NCBI GenBank assembly: GCA_029204225.1
Contig: CM055092.1
Span: 23,875,005 to 23,939,004 of the forward strand
Length of the DNA: 64,000 nt
Source of the DNA: Diphasiastrum complanatum
Lineage: Eukaryota > Streptophyta > Lycopodiopsida > Lycopodiales > Lycopodiaceae
Direction: 5' to 3'
Positions 44,766-55,868 of the stretch are shown piece after piece (the first letter of the stretch is position 1; each line of letters opens with the position of its first letter). Made by a program: the position numbers and the translations under genes. The notes under the pieces are model-generated. The model saw only the letters and a list, made by a program, of their open reading frames with translations. It searched no databases and was not told the origin of the DNA.

Positions 44766-45035
44766 TTAGAATTTGCTTTGCATAGGAACACAGATCATGC
44801 TACACAGTAACACAGACAGAAAATACTCTCCACAACAAGCTCACATAGCAACTGTATTTCTCAAAATGAAATTACACTGTACATATAGTTGTTCACTCAG
44901 GCAACCCATGCATGACCCAAGTTGCCGTTGGCGGGACACGTGTCCCGTCGACTTGCCTCGTGGCGAGGCCAACTGATCCTTATCCGCTGATTGGACCCAC
45001 AGTTCAGTAACACAATGATTCTACTTTAATTCTAA
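44766..45035 (-). repeat. 3' LTR of copia E, 270 bp
   Basis: On the minus strand starts TTAGAATTAAAG and ends GCAAATTCTAA, so TTAGAATT/AATTCTAA are perfect inverted ends but lack the usual TG...CA. About 18-20 differences from the 5' LTR by eye (roughly 93% identity), so an old insertion. Confidence 0.85.
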
Positions 45036-45050
45036 CTCTCTCCCTTAAAG
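45036..45050 (-). other. Polypurine tract of copia E
   Basis: The minus strand reads CTTTAAGGGAGAGAG directly before the LTR start TTAGAATT. Confidence 0.75.
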
Positions 45051-45063
45051 TAGAGTCTACTTT

Positions 45064-46713
45064 TTATACAGTCATATACATAGCTTTAAAGTCAACAAAC
45101 TTTAAGTACAGAAAGCTTGATCTAAACTTATCAAACTTCTCTCCGGTAAGTGGCTTAGTGAAAATATCAGCCAGTTGTTCTTCTGTGCTACAATGAACAA
45201 CATGAATTTCACGACTCAGCAACCTCTCATGTATAAAGTGATACTGAATCTCAATGTGTTTAGTTCTCGCATGGAACACTGGATTCTTTGCTAGCTGAAT
45301 GCCACTCTGACTGTCGCTATGTAAAGTCATGGGATTTTTCTGCTTCATGCCAATTTCTTCCAAGATTTGTCTCAACCATATAGCTTCCTGTGTTGCACTA
45401 CACATTGCCTTATACTCTGCTTCTGTGGTGGAAAGAGCAATTGTACTTTGCTTCTTACTAGACCAGAAAAAACAACTACCACATAACTGGAATACATACC
45501 CTGTGGTGGATCTACGATCATCATAGTCACCTCCCAAATCTGCATCCACATAGCCACACAACTCAGGTAAACCATCATGCTTCCTGTAAATCAAGCCATA
45601 CTCTGAAGTGCCTTTCACATAACGCAAAATGCGTTTAGCTGCCTTTCAATGCATTTCCGTAGGTGCTGCCATAAATTGACTTACAATGCCAACAACATAT
45701 CATATATTTGGTCTAGTCGTGGTAACGTAAATCAAGCTCCCTACTAACTGTCTATACAGCGTAGCATCAAATGACTATGACTCATCAAGATTAGAAAGCT
45801 TTTTACCTGGTTGAATAGGAGTGTTTACTGGTTTGCAATCCTGCAAACTAAACCTGTGTAGCAACTCTTTGACATACTTCACCTGTGTTAAACCCACTTT
45901 ATGTCCTTTTTGTCACACTTCTACTCCAAGGCAGTAATGCATCAGACTGAGATCTGTCATCTTGAATTGTTCCATGAGGTCTTTCTTGATCATGTCTATC
46001 ATCTCTTGATTATTTCCCGTAATAATCAAGTCATCAACATAAAGAGCAATCAAAGCAACCATACCATCAAAGCATAAGACATATAGATTTGGATCAGAAT
46101 GTGTTCTCACCATCCCCTTTGAATGAAAGTAGGCATGAATCCTGCTATACCATGCACGTGGTGCTTGTTTACGACCATAAAGTGCGTTCTTCAAGTGACA
46201 TACTTTATTTTCCTGTCCCTTCGCTACAAAGCCTTCAGTTTGATCCATGAACACTTCTTCTTCTAACTTACCATTTAGAAAAGTAGATTTCACATCCATC
46301 TGATGCAAAGGCCAACCAAAATGTGAAGCTAAAGCAAAAAGTAGACGTAGAGTATTCCACTTACAAACCGGCACAAAGGTCTCCTCATAGTCGATGCCTT
46401 TATTTTGTGTGTACCCTTTGATCACCAATCTTGCCTTGTGCTTTGCTATACTTCCATCTGCATGATACTTAGTCCTGTATACCCATTTGCAACCAATGGG
46501 TTTCTTGCCAACTGGTGGTTCTACTAAGTCCCATGTGCTATGCTTAGCAATTGACTCCATCTCCTCTCCCATGGCCTTGACCCAAATGCCATCATCCTTC
46601 GCTTCACCATAAGTTGAAGGTTCTTTGCTTTGAATAATGCTAGATAAGAGAGCATAATTTGCTTCATACCTTTCAGGTTGAGTCTTCTCTCTTGTTGATC
46701 TTCATAGTTCTCC
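45064..46713 (-). pseudogene. Copia E RT-RNase H, six in-frame stops
   Basis: Continues the frame of the 46714 ORF without a shift. RT: GCKWVYRTKYHADGSIAKHK, LHQMDVKSTFLNGKLEEEVF, catalytic LYVDDLIITGN intact (near 46030). RNase [57 protein letters not shown], ending at 45064. Premature stops: TAG at 46714, TGA near 46702, TGA at 45911, then TAG, TGA and TGA between 45830 and 45630. Several sit where the family has Trp or Arg codons. No indels. Confidence 0.9.
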
Positions 46714-49230
46714 CTAGTTAGATGATCCTGGAAAGTCATCTATGTTACGGCTCTCCAACAATCTCTCAAACCACTTAGGGAGCTTCCTATTAGGTGAGCG
46801 GCTTCCTGGTGAAAATGTATCCCACGATACATCCTTCTCCTTGCGTTTGTCACCTGCAACTTCAATCCTTCTTGCACCAAAAGGTTTGTCCCTACGTCTC
46901 CAACCTATCTCTTGAGGTTGAGTAGTAGTATCTTGAGATGTATCCTCATGTTCATCACTCGGAAGGTCAATGAATGGATCATCATTAGGTGGTATCCTCA
47001 CTATACTATCTTTCCCAGTGGATGTGTCTATCTTCTCAGCATCCTCGTCTTCATACATCTTGGATTCATCAAAGATAACATCACGGCTTATATGGATTTT
47101 GCTTTCCACTGAATCAAAACATTTATAGCCCTTCACACGATCATCATATCCTAGGAATATGCACTTGATAGCTTTTACATCAAAATTATGTCTCTCTTCC
47201 TTAGGAATGTGTACAAAGGCCTTACATCCAAAGATTCGCAAGTGGTTCACCTTTGGCTTCTTCTTCGTGAATGCTTCCTCAAGTGTTATCTTTGGTATGG
47301 CAATGGTAGGACTTCTATTTTGAAGATAGACTGCCGTGCTACATGCTTCTGACCAAAAATCTTTTGGTAGTTTCATCTCAGCTAGCATAGATCTGGCGCT
47401 TTCCACAATCGTACGATTATTGTGCTCAGCTACACCATTGAGAGCAGGAGTATGAGCTTGCGTAGATTGTCTTTTAATCCCACATTGATCACAAAGATCA
47501 TTGAAGTCATTAGACTTGTACTCACCTCCACTATCTGATCTTAGGACTTTGATCTTCCTACCTATCTGATTTTTGACCAATGCTTTGAAGCTCTTGAAGT
47601 TATCAAATGCATCTGATTTCTTCTTCAAGAAGTAGATCCACGTCTTACGTGACATATCATCAATAAAGGTAATGAAATAGAAGGCTTTACCTAAGGACAT
47701 GGTCCTCATAGGCCCACATAAATCTGTGTGGATTAAATCCAGGATGTTCTTTGCTCTTGCAACACCTCCTTTATTGAACTTCTCTTGACGCTGCTTCCCA
47801 TATACACAAGATTCGCACATCGATTTCAAGTGATCTTCTATGGTAGGCAATCCTGTTACCATCTCCAATTTTCTCATCAAACTGAGGCTTCCCAAGTTCA
47901 AATGACCAAGCCTCTTATGCCACAACTCAGTTTGCGATGAAATGGATGATACAAGTCCATGTTGCCCCTTAATTGTAGCATTCAGCCTGTACAATTTTGT
48001 ATTGGGCTCTTTTACTCCATTCGCAATAACTTTGAACTTTTGGTTCACATCCTTCACAAAGCAACGATCATGGGCGAATTCTACTTTCATCTTTTGATCA
48101 GTAATGACTCCAACAGAAAGTAGATTTTTCTTCAAATCTGGTACGTAAAGTACCTCCCTGATCATCCTTCTTTTGCCATCAGGTAGTTGGATTGAAACGG
48201 TGCCTATCCCCTTGATCTTGCACACCTCACCATTTGCTTGTGAAACAAATGTTCCATTGTCCAACACCTTCAAACTACTAAACCAATTCTTGTTACCTGT
48301 CATGTGTCTTGTGGCTCTCGAGTCAATATACCATGCTTGATCATCTTGATTAGACGACAATACAAATATGAAGATGCTAAAGACTTCAATTTCACCCTCA
48401 TCGACAAGGTTACCTGCTTGTTTTGGTTTTCCCTTGCCTTGTTCCATAAAAAATTTGCGACATTCACTCTTCCAATGGCCCTTTTTACCACAATGGAGGC
48501 ACTTGCCTTTCTTATTAGTTTTACTGGAAGATCCCTCGTCCTCCTGAGACTTAGCAAATTGCTGCTTAGACTTCTTCTTGCCCTTGCCCTTGCCTTGTTT
48601 TTGGCATGTCGCCAGTGCCTGATCGTCAGTATTTTGACGTCTAACTTTCACCATTTCTCGCCGTTGCTCTTCCTGCATCAAGATTCCTGTGAGCTCGTCA
48701 AAGGTTGGCAATCTTTCTCTTGATGCTATTCCGCTCACAAACATCTGATAAGGTTCTGCAATGCCGCACAATGCATTGTGCACTAGCTCCACATCACGTA
48801 TGCGCTCACCAATAGAATGCAGTTCATCTCTCATTGTCTTGATTCTGGTCATGTACGTCTGAATGTGCTCTCCTTGCTCCATGCGGGCACTATTCAACTT
48901 TGACTTCAGAAACATGATTCTTGATGGATTTGACGTCTCGAACTGCTCCTTTAGCACATCCCATGCCTGTCTGGGTGTAACAACATCACAAATGTGGGTA
49001 ATGATGTGATCCTTCACTGACAAGTTAATGAAGGTCAAAGCTTTCCTCATCTTTTTGTCGAACACTTTGATATCTGCTTCATTTGGCGGCCTTCTCTCAT
49101 CACCTATGATGACTTCCCACACGTCTTTCTCCATCAGTATGTTTTTCATTTTGAATTTCCACACTGCATAGTTGGAAATCCCGTCCAATTTGCTACTTTC
49201 ACTCAAAATGGACTTTCCCATGTTTGCCAT
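46714..49230 (-). CDS. Copia E gag-protease-integrase ORF
   Basis: 838 codons. Gag with YAVWKFKMKNILMEKDVWEV. Zinc knuckle CLHCGKKGHWKSEC at residues 244-257. Protease motif WYIDSRATRHM near 300-310, with catalytic Asp-303 present but the Gly of DSG replaced by Arg-305. Integrase zinc region H438/H443/C472/C475. Catalytic triad D503 (HTDLCGP), D566 (RSDSGGEY) and E602 (NGVAEHNN), with 35 residues between the last two. C-terminal IFGCKAFVHIPKEER and CIFLGYDDRVKGYKCFD. Start at 49230 fits MANMGKSILSESSKLDG. Ends at a premature TAG, so pol would not be made. Confidence 0.92.
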   Translation of the reverse strand: MANMGKSILSESSKLDGISNYAVWKFKMKNILMEKDVWEVIIGDERRPPNEADIKVFDKKMRKALTFINLSVKDHIITHICDVVTPRQAWDVLKEQFETSNPSRIMFLKSKLNSARMEQGEHIQTYMTRIKTMRDELHSIGERIRDVELVHNALCGIAEPYQMFVSGIASRERLPTFDELTGILMQEEQRREMVKVRRQNTDDQALATCQKQGKGKGKKKSKQQFAKSQEDEGSSSKTNKKGKCLHCGKKGHWKSECRKFFMEQGKGKPKQAGNLVDEGEIEVFSIFIFVLSSNQDDQAWYIDSRATRHMTGNKNWFSSLKVLDNGTFVSQANGEVCKIKGIGTVSIQLPDGKRRMIREVLYVPDLKKNLLSVGVITDQKMKVEFAHDRCFVKDVNQKFKVIANGVKEPNTKLYRLNATIKGQHGLVSSISSQTELWHKRLGHLNLGSLSLMRKLEMVTGLPTIEDHLKSMCESCVYGKQRQEKFNKGGVARAKNILDLIHTDLCGPMRTMSLGKAFYFITFIDDMSRKTWIYFLKKKSDAFDNFKSFKALVKNQIGRKIKVLRSDSGGEYKSNDFNDLCDQCGIKRQSTQAHTPALNGVAEHNNRTIVESARSMLAEMKLPKDFWSEACSTAVYLQNRSPTIAIPKITLEEAFTKKKPKVNHLRIFGCKAFVHIPKEERHNFDVKAIKCIFLGYDDRVKGYKCFDSVESKIHISRDVIFDESKMYEDEDAEKIDTSTGKDSIVRIPPNDDPFIDLPSDEHEDTSQDTTTQPQEIGWRRRDKPFGARRIEVAGDKRKEKDVSWDTFSPGSRSPNRKLPKWFERLLESRNIDDFPGSSN

Positions 49231-50530
49231 CGCAAAACTGCTTGAAACTTCTGTTGTAGGCTAAAAACAGTATACCGAGGCCAACAATGATGTCAGAAGT
49301 TGAAAATAATGACTTGTACATTTTCCCTTACCAGGCCACTTGCCGCTTTTCCACCAATTTGAAAGCCAAATCGGCGTCGCCTTCCGAAATGCACTCAGTC
49401 GTCAACTCCCAACAACGTGCCCAGTGGAATGGTGAAATCTCTTCTGGCATACTCCAAACACTTTCTCCGCTGCAATCACTCTGTTTTGTTGTACCGTACT
49501 TGCAGGTATAGTCTGGGTGCCCTTCGTTTGGAGGTTATAGCCTTTCGTTTGGGTCAAAACGGGCAAAGGACCCAAAAATAGGGACTTTTCTAGTTTTTGA
49601 ACTGTTTCTTCACCTTAGAGAAACTTCACACTTCACTTGTGAAGGGACCCAACTCCAATTTCAATATGAAAATTTTTAATGAAGTTGAAGGTTGAAATGC
49701 ACTTCGCTTCTTCAGGGCCCTCTTCACCCTTCAGACTCCATCCAATGGTTGAATCTGATCCAACTATGGATATCCCTTCTGGGTAGCACAATATGAGCCG
49801 TCGATCTTGTAACTCCTCTATCCAATGGATCTGAGCACTTATGTGCACCAGTGGAGAGTCTTGTAGACACTGTCCACTTCGAAATGCTATGCTCTCACCC
49901 TGGTTCCACGCGCGAATAGCCCGTGATCTCCCTGTCTGCGGCTGCGCCTCCCCACACCCATTTTTGTTTGATCTAACTTGCCTGTGGATCGATTTGAGCA
50001 TGATCTGAGGCTTGGAGCAGGGTTGCCCTATTGATTCCAAGTCTGTAGAGTGTTCACTCAAGAAATTCTGTGGACAAACGGTGATTTTAGCTCAACTTGA
50101 CAAAGTGGCTTTTTTCACCTTTTACCGCAAATCTGCTAGGTTAACTGTCTGGAGACAAATCTTCGACATAAACCTCAGAATCTCTCCATGGCTGGTTGAC
50201 AATGTGATTAGCTTCCTTTCTGTCCTTACGGCATCCAAAATGGTGCACAAACAGTGAAGAAATCACCAGTTATGTATAAAAATCGTAACCCCAAACCCGG
50301 TTACAGTTGGCTTCAAAATTGTCAATTTTTCACCAAAATTTTCCCTGTCTGATGCTATGCACAGGCTAATAATCCCTCTGCTGAGCTTAGCAAGCCTCTA
50401 TAAACTAGAAATCGTGCACCAGTGCTTCTCTTTCCGTCTTCAACCCGCCGTAAAACCCCGAACTCTTAGAGGATAGTTCTCCCGAAGCTCTCTTCAACGG
50501 CGACACTGTACTGTGTACACTCCCTGTACG
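49231..50530 (-). other. Leader of copia E, no gene
   Basis: 1.3 kb between gag and PBS on the same element. Frames are short and unrecognised; this is the expected untranslated leader, rather long for a copia. Confidence 0.6.
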
Positions 50531-50542
50531 GCTCTGATACCA
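50531..50542 (-). other. Primer-binding site of copia E
   Basis: Minus strand TGGTATCAGAGC, two bases from the LTR edge. Confidence 0.92.
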
Positions 50543-50544
50543 AC

Positions 50545-50813
50545 TTAGAATTTGCTTTGCACAGGAACACAGATCATGCTACACAGTAAGACAGACAGAA
50601 AACACTCTCCACAACAAGCTCACATAGCAACTGTATTTCTCAAAATAAAATTACACTGTACATATGGTTGTTCACTTAGGCAACCCATGCATGACCTAGG
50701 TTGCCGTTGGCGGGACGCGTGTCCCTGTCGACTTGCCTCGTGGCGAGGCCAACTTCCTTATCCACTGACAGGACCCATAGTTCAGTTACACAGTGATTCT
50801 ACTTTAATTCTAA
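50545..50813 (-). repeat. 5' LTR of copia E, 269 bp
   Basis: Pairs with 44766-45035. Immediately to its right (50821) is the truncated RNase H end of copia F on the same strand, so this LTR may also serve as the remnant 3' LTR of F. No 5-bp target duplication matches across the E LTR pair (TTAAC left, CTTTT right). Confidence 0.85.
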
Positions 50814-50820
50814 CTTTTTA

Positions 50821-52257
50821 TTGAAAGCGGTCTAGTGAGTATATCAGCTAACTGAATCTCTATTTTATAATGCACTACATCTATTTCATTAGATAACAAC
50901 TTCTCTTCAACAAAATGATATTTAATTTCTATATGCTTCGCGTGTGCATGAAAGACAAGATTTTTAGCTAGCTGTATAGTGCTCTGACTATCACATCTGA
51001 TTATAGTAGGCTTGTTCTATGAAATTCCAATAGCTTCTAGCATTCTTCTTAAGCAAACTGCTTCCTGTGTAGCTGAACATAATGCTTTGTATTCTGCTTC
51101 TGTAGTAGAAAGAGCAACCGTGTCTTGTTTCTTACTTGACCAAGAGAATACACCATTACCAACATGAAATACATACCCTGTGGTAGATCTCCTGTCATCA
51201 ATACAGCCTGTCCAATCTGAATCAACAAAGCCCTGTAAAAGTGGTAAAGTGTGCTATCTCTCATACAACAATCTATGGGTTAACGTGCCTTTCACATAAT
51301 GAAGAATTCTCTTCACTGCTTTCCAGTGAATCTCTCTAGGAGTAGCCATGAATTGACTCACAACACTTACAACATAACGTATGTCAAGATGAGTGGTTGT
51401 AAGATAAATCAGTGAATCAATTAATTGATGAAACAAAGTAGCATCAACTAGTGCACTCTCATCCTGGTTAGATAGTTTCTTACCAACCTCCACAGGTGTA
51501 AATATTGGCTTGCTATCGCACATTTTGAAATGCTTTAGAATCTCATTCATGTACTTTATTTGTGTAAGTGCGATGCTACTACAACTTTGCCATACTTCCA
51601 CTCCCAAATAGTAGTGCATTAAGCCAAGATCAGTCTTATCAAAACTAGAAGATAAGTCTTTCTTGATTGCACCAATCAAATCGTCATCATTTCCTGTGAT
51701 TATGAGGTCGTATACGTACAACACAATCAGTGTGATACTAGAGTCACGAGCAAAGTAGTAAATATTTAAATCTGAAAAAGTGTGTGTCAAACCTCTAGAT
51801 AGGAGATGCTCATCAAAGTGGTTGTGCTTGCTTCAGTCCATATAAGGCTTTCTTTACTTTGCATACTTAGTCTTCCATGCCATGTACTATAAAGCCACTA
51901 GGTAGCATGCTCCATGTAGATTTCTTCTTCAAGCTTACCATTAAGAAACACAGAATTTATGTCCATCTGGTGTAGATTCCATCCAAATAGTGCCGCCAAT
52001 GCAATTATCATGCAAAGTGTATTCCACTTAGCCATATGAGCGAAGGCCTCTTCGTAGTCAATGCCCTTGCTTTGCCCATAACCCTTCACTACAATCCTTG
52101 CTTTGTATTTCGCAATAGTTCCATCGGAGTTGTACTTTATCCTATATACCCATTTGTTGCCAATGGGTCTTTTGCCCTTTGGAAGATCCACTGTCTCCCA
52201 AGTGTCACGGTGTTTGATGGAATTACCATCTTGGGAGATAGATCCACTATCTCCCAA
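50821..52257 (-). pseudogene. Copia F RT-RNase H relic
   Basis: Relative of copia E on the same strand. RT: GNKWVYRIKYNSDGTIAKYK, KGYGQSKGIDYEEAF, LHQMDINSVFLNGKLEEEIY (51898-52257). The catalytic box reads LYVYDLIITGN, so the first Asp of YVDD is Tyr. RNase [63 protein letters not shown], ending abruptly against the E LTR about 25 codons short. Stops and frameshifts. No gag or integrase: homology ends at a 21-bp-arm hairpin (52221-52267). Confidence 0.85.
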
Positions 52258-52267
52258 GATGGTAATT
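52221..52267. repeat. Perfect hairpin at element junction
   Basis: Arms of 21 bases (52221-52241 and 52247-52267) are exact reverse complements around a 5-base loop ATCCA. It lies exactly at the join between copia F and the unrelated sequence leading to element G. Confidence 0.9.
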
Positions 52268-52484
52268 AAAAAAGGATTACTATGAACGTTTTGAGTGTAA
52301 CAAACTCTACTCTCTCTGCTTATACCTCTATCTCGGATGACCTATAAGATGGGATATTCTGTACACCAAACTCTAAACTGGGTGGACGGACTCCTATGAT
52401 GGCATTGCACTACTTCCAACAAACTCTACATCAAGATGTTGAGGTGATGGTACCATGACATGAGGTAATGTCAACGAATGATAG

Positions 52485-54200
52485 CTATGCACCAAACCGA
52501 AGTCTCTTGATAGAACCATTTGATCTACTCTCTTTACGAAGACATGTGACTCCACTTGCTGCTGCAAAAATGACTTTCTTGGACTCATCGCAAAAGAATG
52601 TAGAAGAACCAACTCGTTCATGCATGCACCTAGCAGCATTCTTTTCCATATGATCAAAGAAATCATTTAGCAACAACCTTTCCCAAGGAAGAAGCTTTAC
52701 CATCTCCATTGATGAGTTAGCTCTTTCCTTACCTTTTTCATGTTTGCACTTGCCATGAAGAACCATTGAAACACCAACATTATCCTCAAGACTAGCCAAG
52801 ATAGCACAAAGATGAACATCTCCAAGATGCATATTAGATCTTGACCAAGATCTAGCATAAGGAAACTTGTTAGACTTTATATAAGATCTACCAATCTTAT
52901 TGTTGCTAAAAGGTAACTTTGAGAAGTTGAGACCAATCTCCTTTTCCATTCCATCCTTTTTGTTAGCCATAAGAAAAACATCAAGCTTGAAAATCCTACC
53001 TTGTCTATTGCCCCTAGCAACCAAGATTTCTTCCTTTGTAATGAAACCACCAAACTTTACCATGTATCCTTTCTCTATCATTTGACCAACACTCTGCAAA
53101 TTCTTTGAAAGTGAATGAATATAAAGAACACCATCAAGTCTTGCTTTCCTATTAGTAGAATGACAAATAGGAATTGAACCAATGCTTTCAATCACACACT
53201 CACCGCCATTGGCCATGTTAATTGCTTTCTTGGCTCCATCATAAGTGACCAAAGAAGTAAAGAAGTAAAGAGCTAGTTCATGTGTGAACTAGCTCCACTA
53301 TCAATCCACCATGAATCTTTGTCACCTTCACTTGATATTAGACTTGAATAATACATCAAAAGAGAATCACAACCACCTAGATCCTCATCATTAGTAGTAA
53401 AGTTTATTTGCTTGCTACCTTCATCTTTTTGCTTCTTCAAACATTCATTTGCGAAATGCCCTTTGATTCCACAATAAAAACATTTCAACTTAGACTTAAC
53501 TTTCTTTTTGCCAAAAGAGAAAGTCTCACCTTGATCCTGTCCTTTAGACCACTTGCCTCTGCTGTTGCCCTTGAACTTGGCTTTGATGAACATAGCCACC
53601 TCTTCATATTGAGATGTTGATGTAGATCCACCTCTTGCTTGAAGCCAAACTCCTCATTCACCAAAATCTCTTGCAAATCAACAATACTTGGCAAAGCCTT
53701 TTTGAGTAGCAAAACTTTGAACAAGATTAGCATGATCATCCAACAAACCATTAAGAATAACTTGAACAAGTTCTCCTTCCTTAATGCTCTCATCAATATA
53801 TGTTAACTCATCATTGAATGCTTTAACCCTTAAAAGAAAAGCATGAGTACTCTTTTTTTTCTTTTGCAAACTTTGAAAGATTTTCCTCCTAAGAGTAAGC
53901 ACTCTTGATGTAGACTTGGATTCATAAAGCTTCTTCAAAGCTTCCCAAGCCTCTCGAGATGAATTGTTCTTACCAATCTCCTTGAGTAGCTCACTAGTAA
54001 CATTCATCTTAATCATGTGTAGAGCCTTCTTTGCTCTCTTTTTATACCTCACTTGATCTTGAGGTGCTTGAGGCCTCTCCTCCACACCTGCAACAATCTC
54101 CATCAACTCATTCATCTCCAATAAGGACTCCATCCTCACCTTTCAACTAGAATAGTTGATTGAGGTAAGCCTATCATTGCCTTCCAACATGAATCCACCA
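52485..54200 (-). pseudogene. Element G gag-protease with the novel tail
   Basis: Close relative of ORF1 of the 5.5-kb element. Gag: WKVRMESLLEMNELMEIVAG, STSRVLTLRRKIFQSLQ (53678-54139, extending up to MLEGNDRL near 54200). Zinc knuckle CFYCGIKGHFANEC and protease DSWWIDSGASSHM (53273-53599). Protease continuation LDGVLYIHSLSKNLQSVGQM (52485-53252). Then the same tail as ORF1: GKCKHEKGKERAN, NDFFDHMEKN, ASGVTCLRKESRSNGSI. Unlike the 5.5-kb element it keeps the protease. Stops and frameshifts between pieces. Confidence 0.85.
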
Positions 54201-54418
54201 CTTGTAGCTGTGAAAGATTTCAGACCATTAAGATCCAATCCACTTGAAAGATCTTTGGTTAGAAAGAGAAATACACTACCAATCTCACCAATGTAGAAAA
54301 AACAACATCTACACACAAAATGAGATGCAAACACTAATAGAACTTGATCAAACTTGAATGAAATGATAAAGTACAATTGCTTTCCATACAAAACCAGCAA
54401 GGTACTATATTTCACACG

Positions 54419-55221
54419 TGTGGATCCAAAAATAACAAATATAGATCATTGTACACATAAAATTGCATGCAATCACAAGTATAGTGCACCAATGGATAGT
54501 AGAACCCAAGAGAACCATGTATAAGCATGAAATGAGATAGAGAAGAGAGAAGATCACTCTCTCCACGAGTTACATCCTTTTATAACAGGTCCAAACCCTA
54601 TTTGGCCACTTGGCTTTCCCTCCAAAATGCTAACCCTACTATTTTTGGGTCTAGATTTAAAATACCCAACATTCAAATTTGAATCTACTCAAACTCACCT
54701 TCTAACTTTCCCACACTTTCAAAAAGTGTTTATCACTAGAGGAGTTATAAATCCAAAAAAGACTTTTTGTAAAGATTCTTTTCATATTTTTCTCAAATTT
54801 TTCATACACATGGACCAATCAAAACACTCAAATTTGAAATCTATGTAACGTAACTTTTTGAGTCCACACAAAAAAATGGCATAACTTTTTAGTGGTAAGT
54901 TCGAATGTAGCGAAGTTTGGTGCATTGGAAAGCGCTTGACAAGGGCTTTTCAATGATATCTTAGATGACATACTTTTGAGTTACGATTAAAAAGTTAGGG
55001 CAAGTCAAAAGTACTAGTGCTATAATATTTTAATAATACAAAAGACAACTTGCATGAATTCTTAAAAGGTCTTTTTGGAGCCCAAAACTCCCCTAATGTC
55101 AAATGACATTTAGACTAATGAACTTTGAAAAGTCAATCTCTAAGTCTAGAAACAAAGTTGTCTTCAATATGCCAAATATGGAAATATAGCAAATATGATC
55201 AAACTAGTTGAATATTTCACA
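54419..55221 (-). repeat. LTR of the G/H family (3' LTR of element H)
   Basis: The minus strand starts TGTGAAATATTCAAC right after a polypurine tract at 55222. The far edge is placed at TGTGGATCC (54419), giving about 803 bp. It contains the CACGTG-like TTTCACACGTGTGG sequence at its far edge and the ACGTTACATAGATTTCAAAT block shared with 44.6 and 17.75 kb. No PBS follows at 54418, so it is not cleanly the 5' LTR of G. Confidence 0.5.
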
Positions 55222-55868
55222 CTCCCTCTTCAAATAGTTTTAGCATGGACTTTGATAACACTCCAAGTGATGTCCTATGATTCATGAACAAGTCCTTTCC
55301 CAATGCTTTGATGAAGATATCAACTACACATTCCTTTGAGGACACATGTTGAAGCTCCACCTCCTTTGCAATGACTTGCTCCCTCACAAAATGATGTTGC
55401 ACCTCAATATGCTTGCTCCTAGCATAGTTTTTGACAATAGAACTTTGATCCATCATAAGAATGATCTCCTTTTAGTAATCATGTAATGCTCAAAATAGAA
55501 CCAACCATAATTGATATAGAGAATAGTGCCCACTTGGGATGCTTCACTATTTCTTACATCAATTTTACATGTCAAGAAGTAACTAGTACATGAAGAATCA
55601 AATAAAATGTAAATGAAATGATTCCACCATGCTTCCAACTCTGAACTCTCTAAAAAAATATAACAAACAAACAATAAATGTGAGTGATTAAATTTTGCTT
55701 GCATGTTTCCTCCTCCTTTGTCCTTTGTTGCCATGTATCCACCATGAAACTCCATAAATGAGCCTCCATCTTCATCCTACCATAAGATACCATCATTGGT
55801 GTCTCCTTTGAAAACTTCTTGCTCATCTTCTTTGCTAGAGGATGATACAACATCCCCGTAATTGCCAC
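55222..55868 (-). pseudogene. Element H: ORF2-like C-terminus plus RNase H tail
   Basis: 55453-55868 matches the C-terminus of ORF2 of the 5.5-kb element (shared CKIDVRNSEAS, then TI(L/I)YINY). It runs directly into a copia RNase H tail (DQSSIVKNYARSKHIEVQHH, FIKALGKDLF, 55217-55456) and a GAAGAGGGAG polypurine tract at 55222. The RNase H core is absent. It shows that ORF2 is joined to an RNase H tail in this family and that the 5.5-kb element lost most of the tail. Confidence 0.8.
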
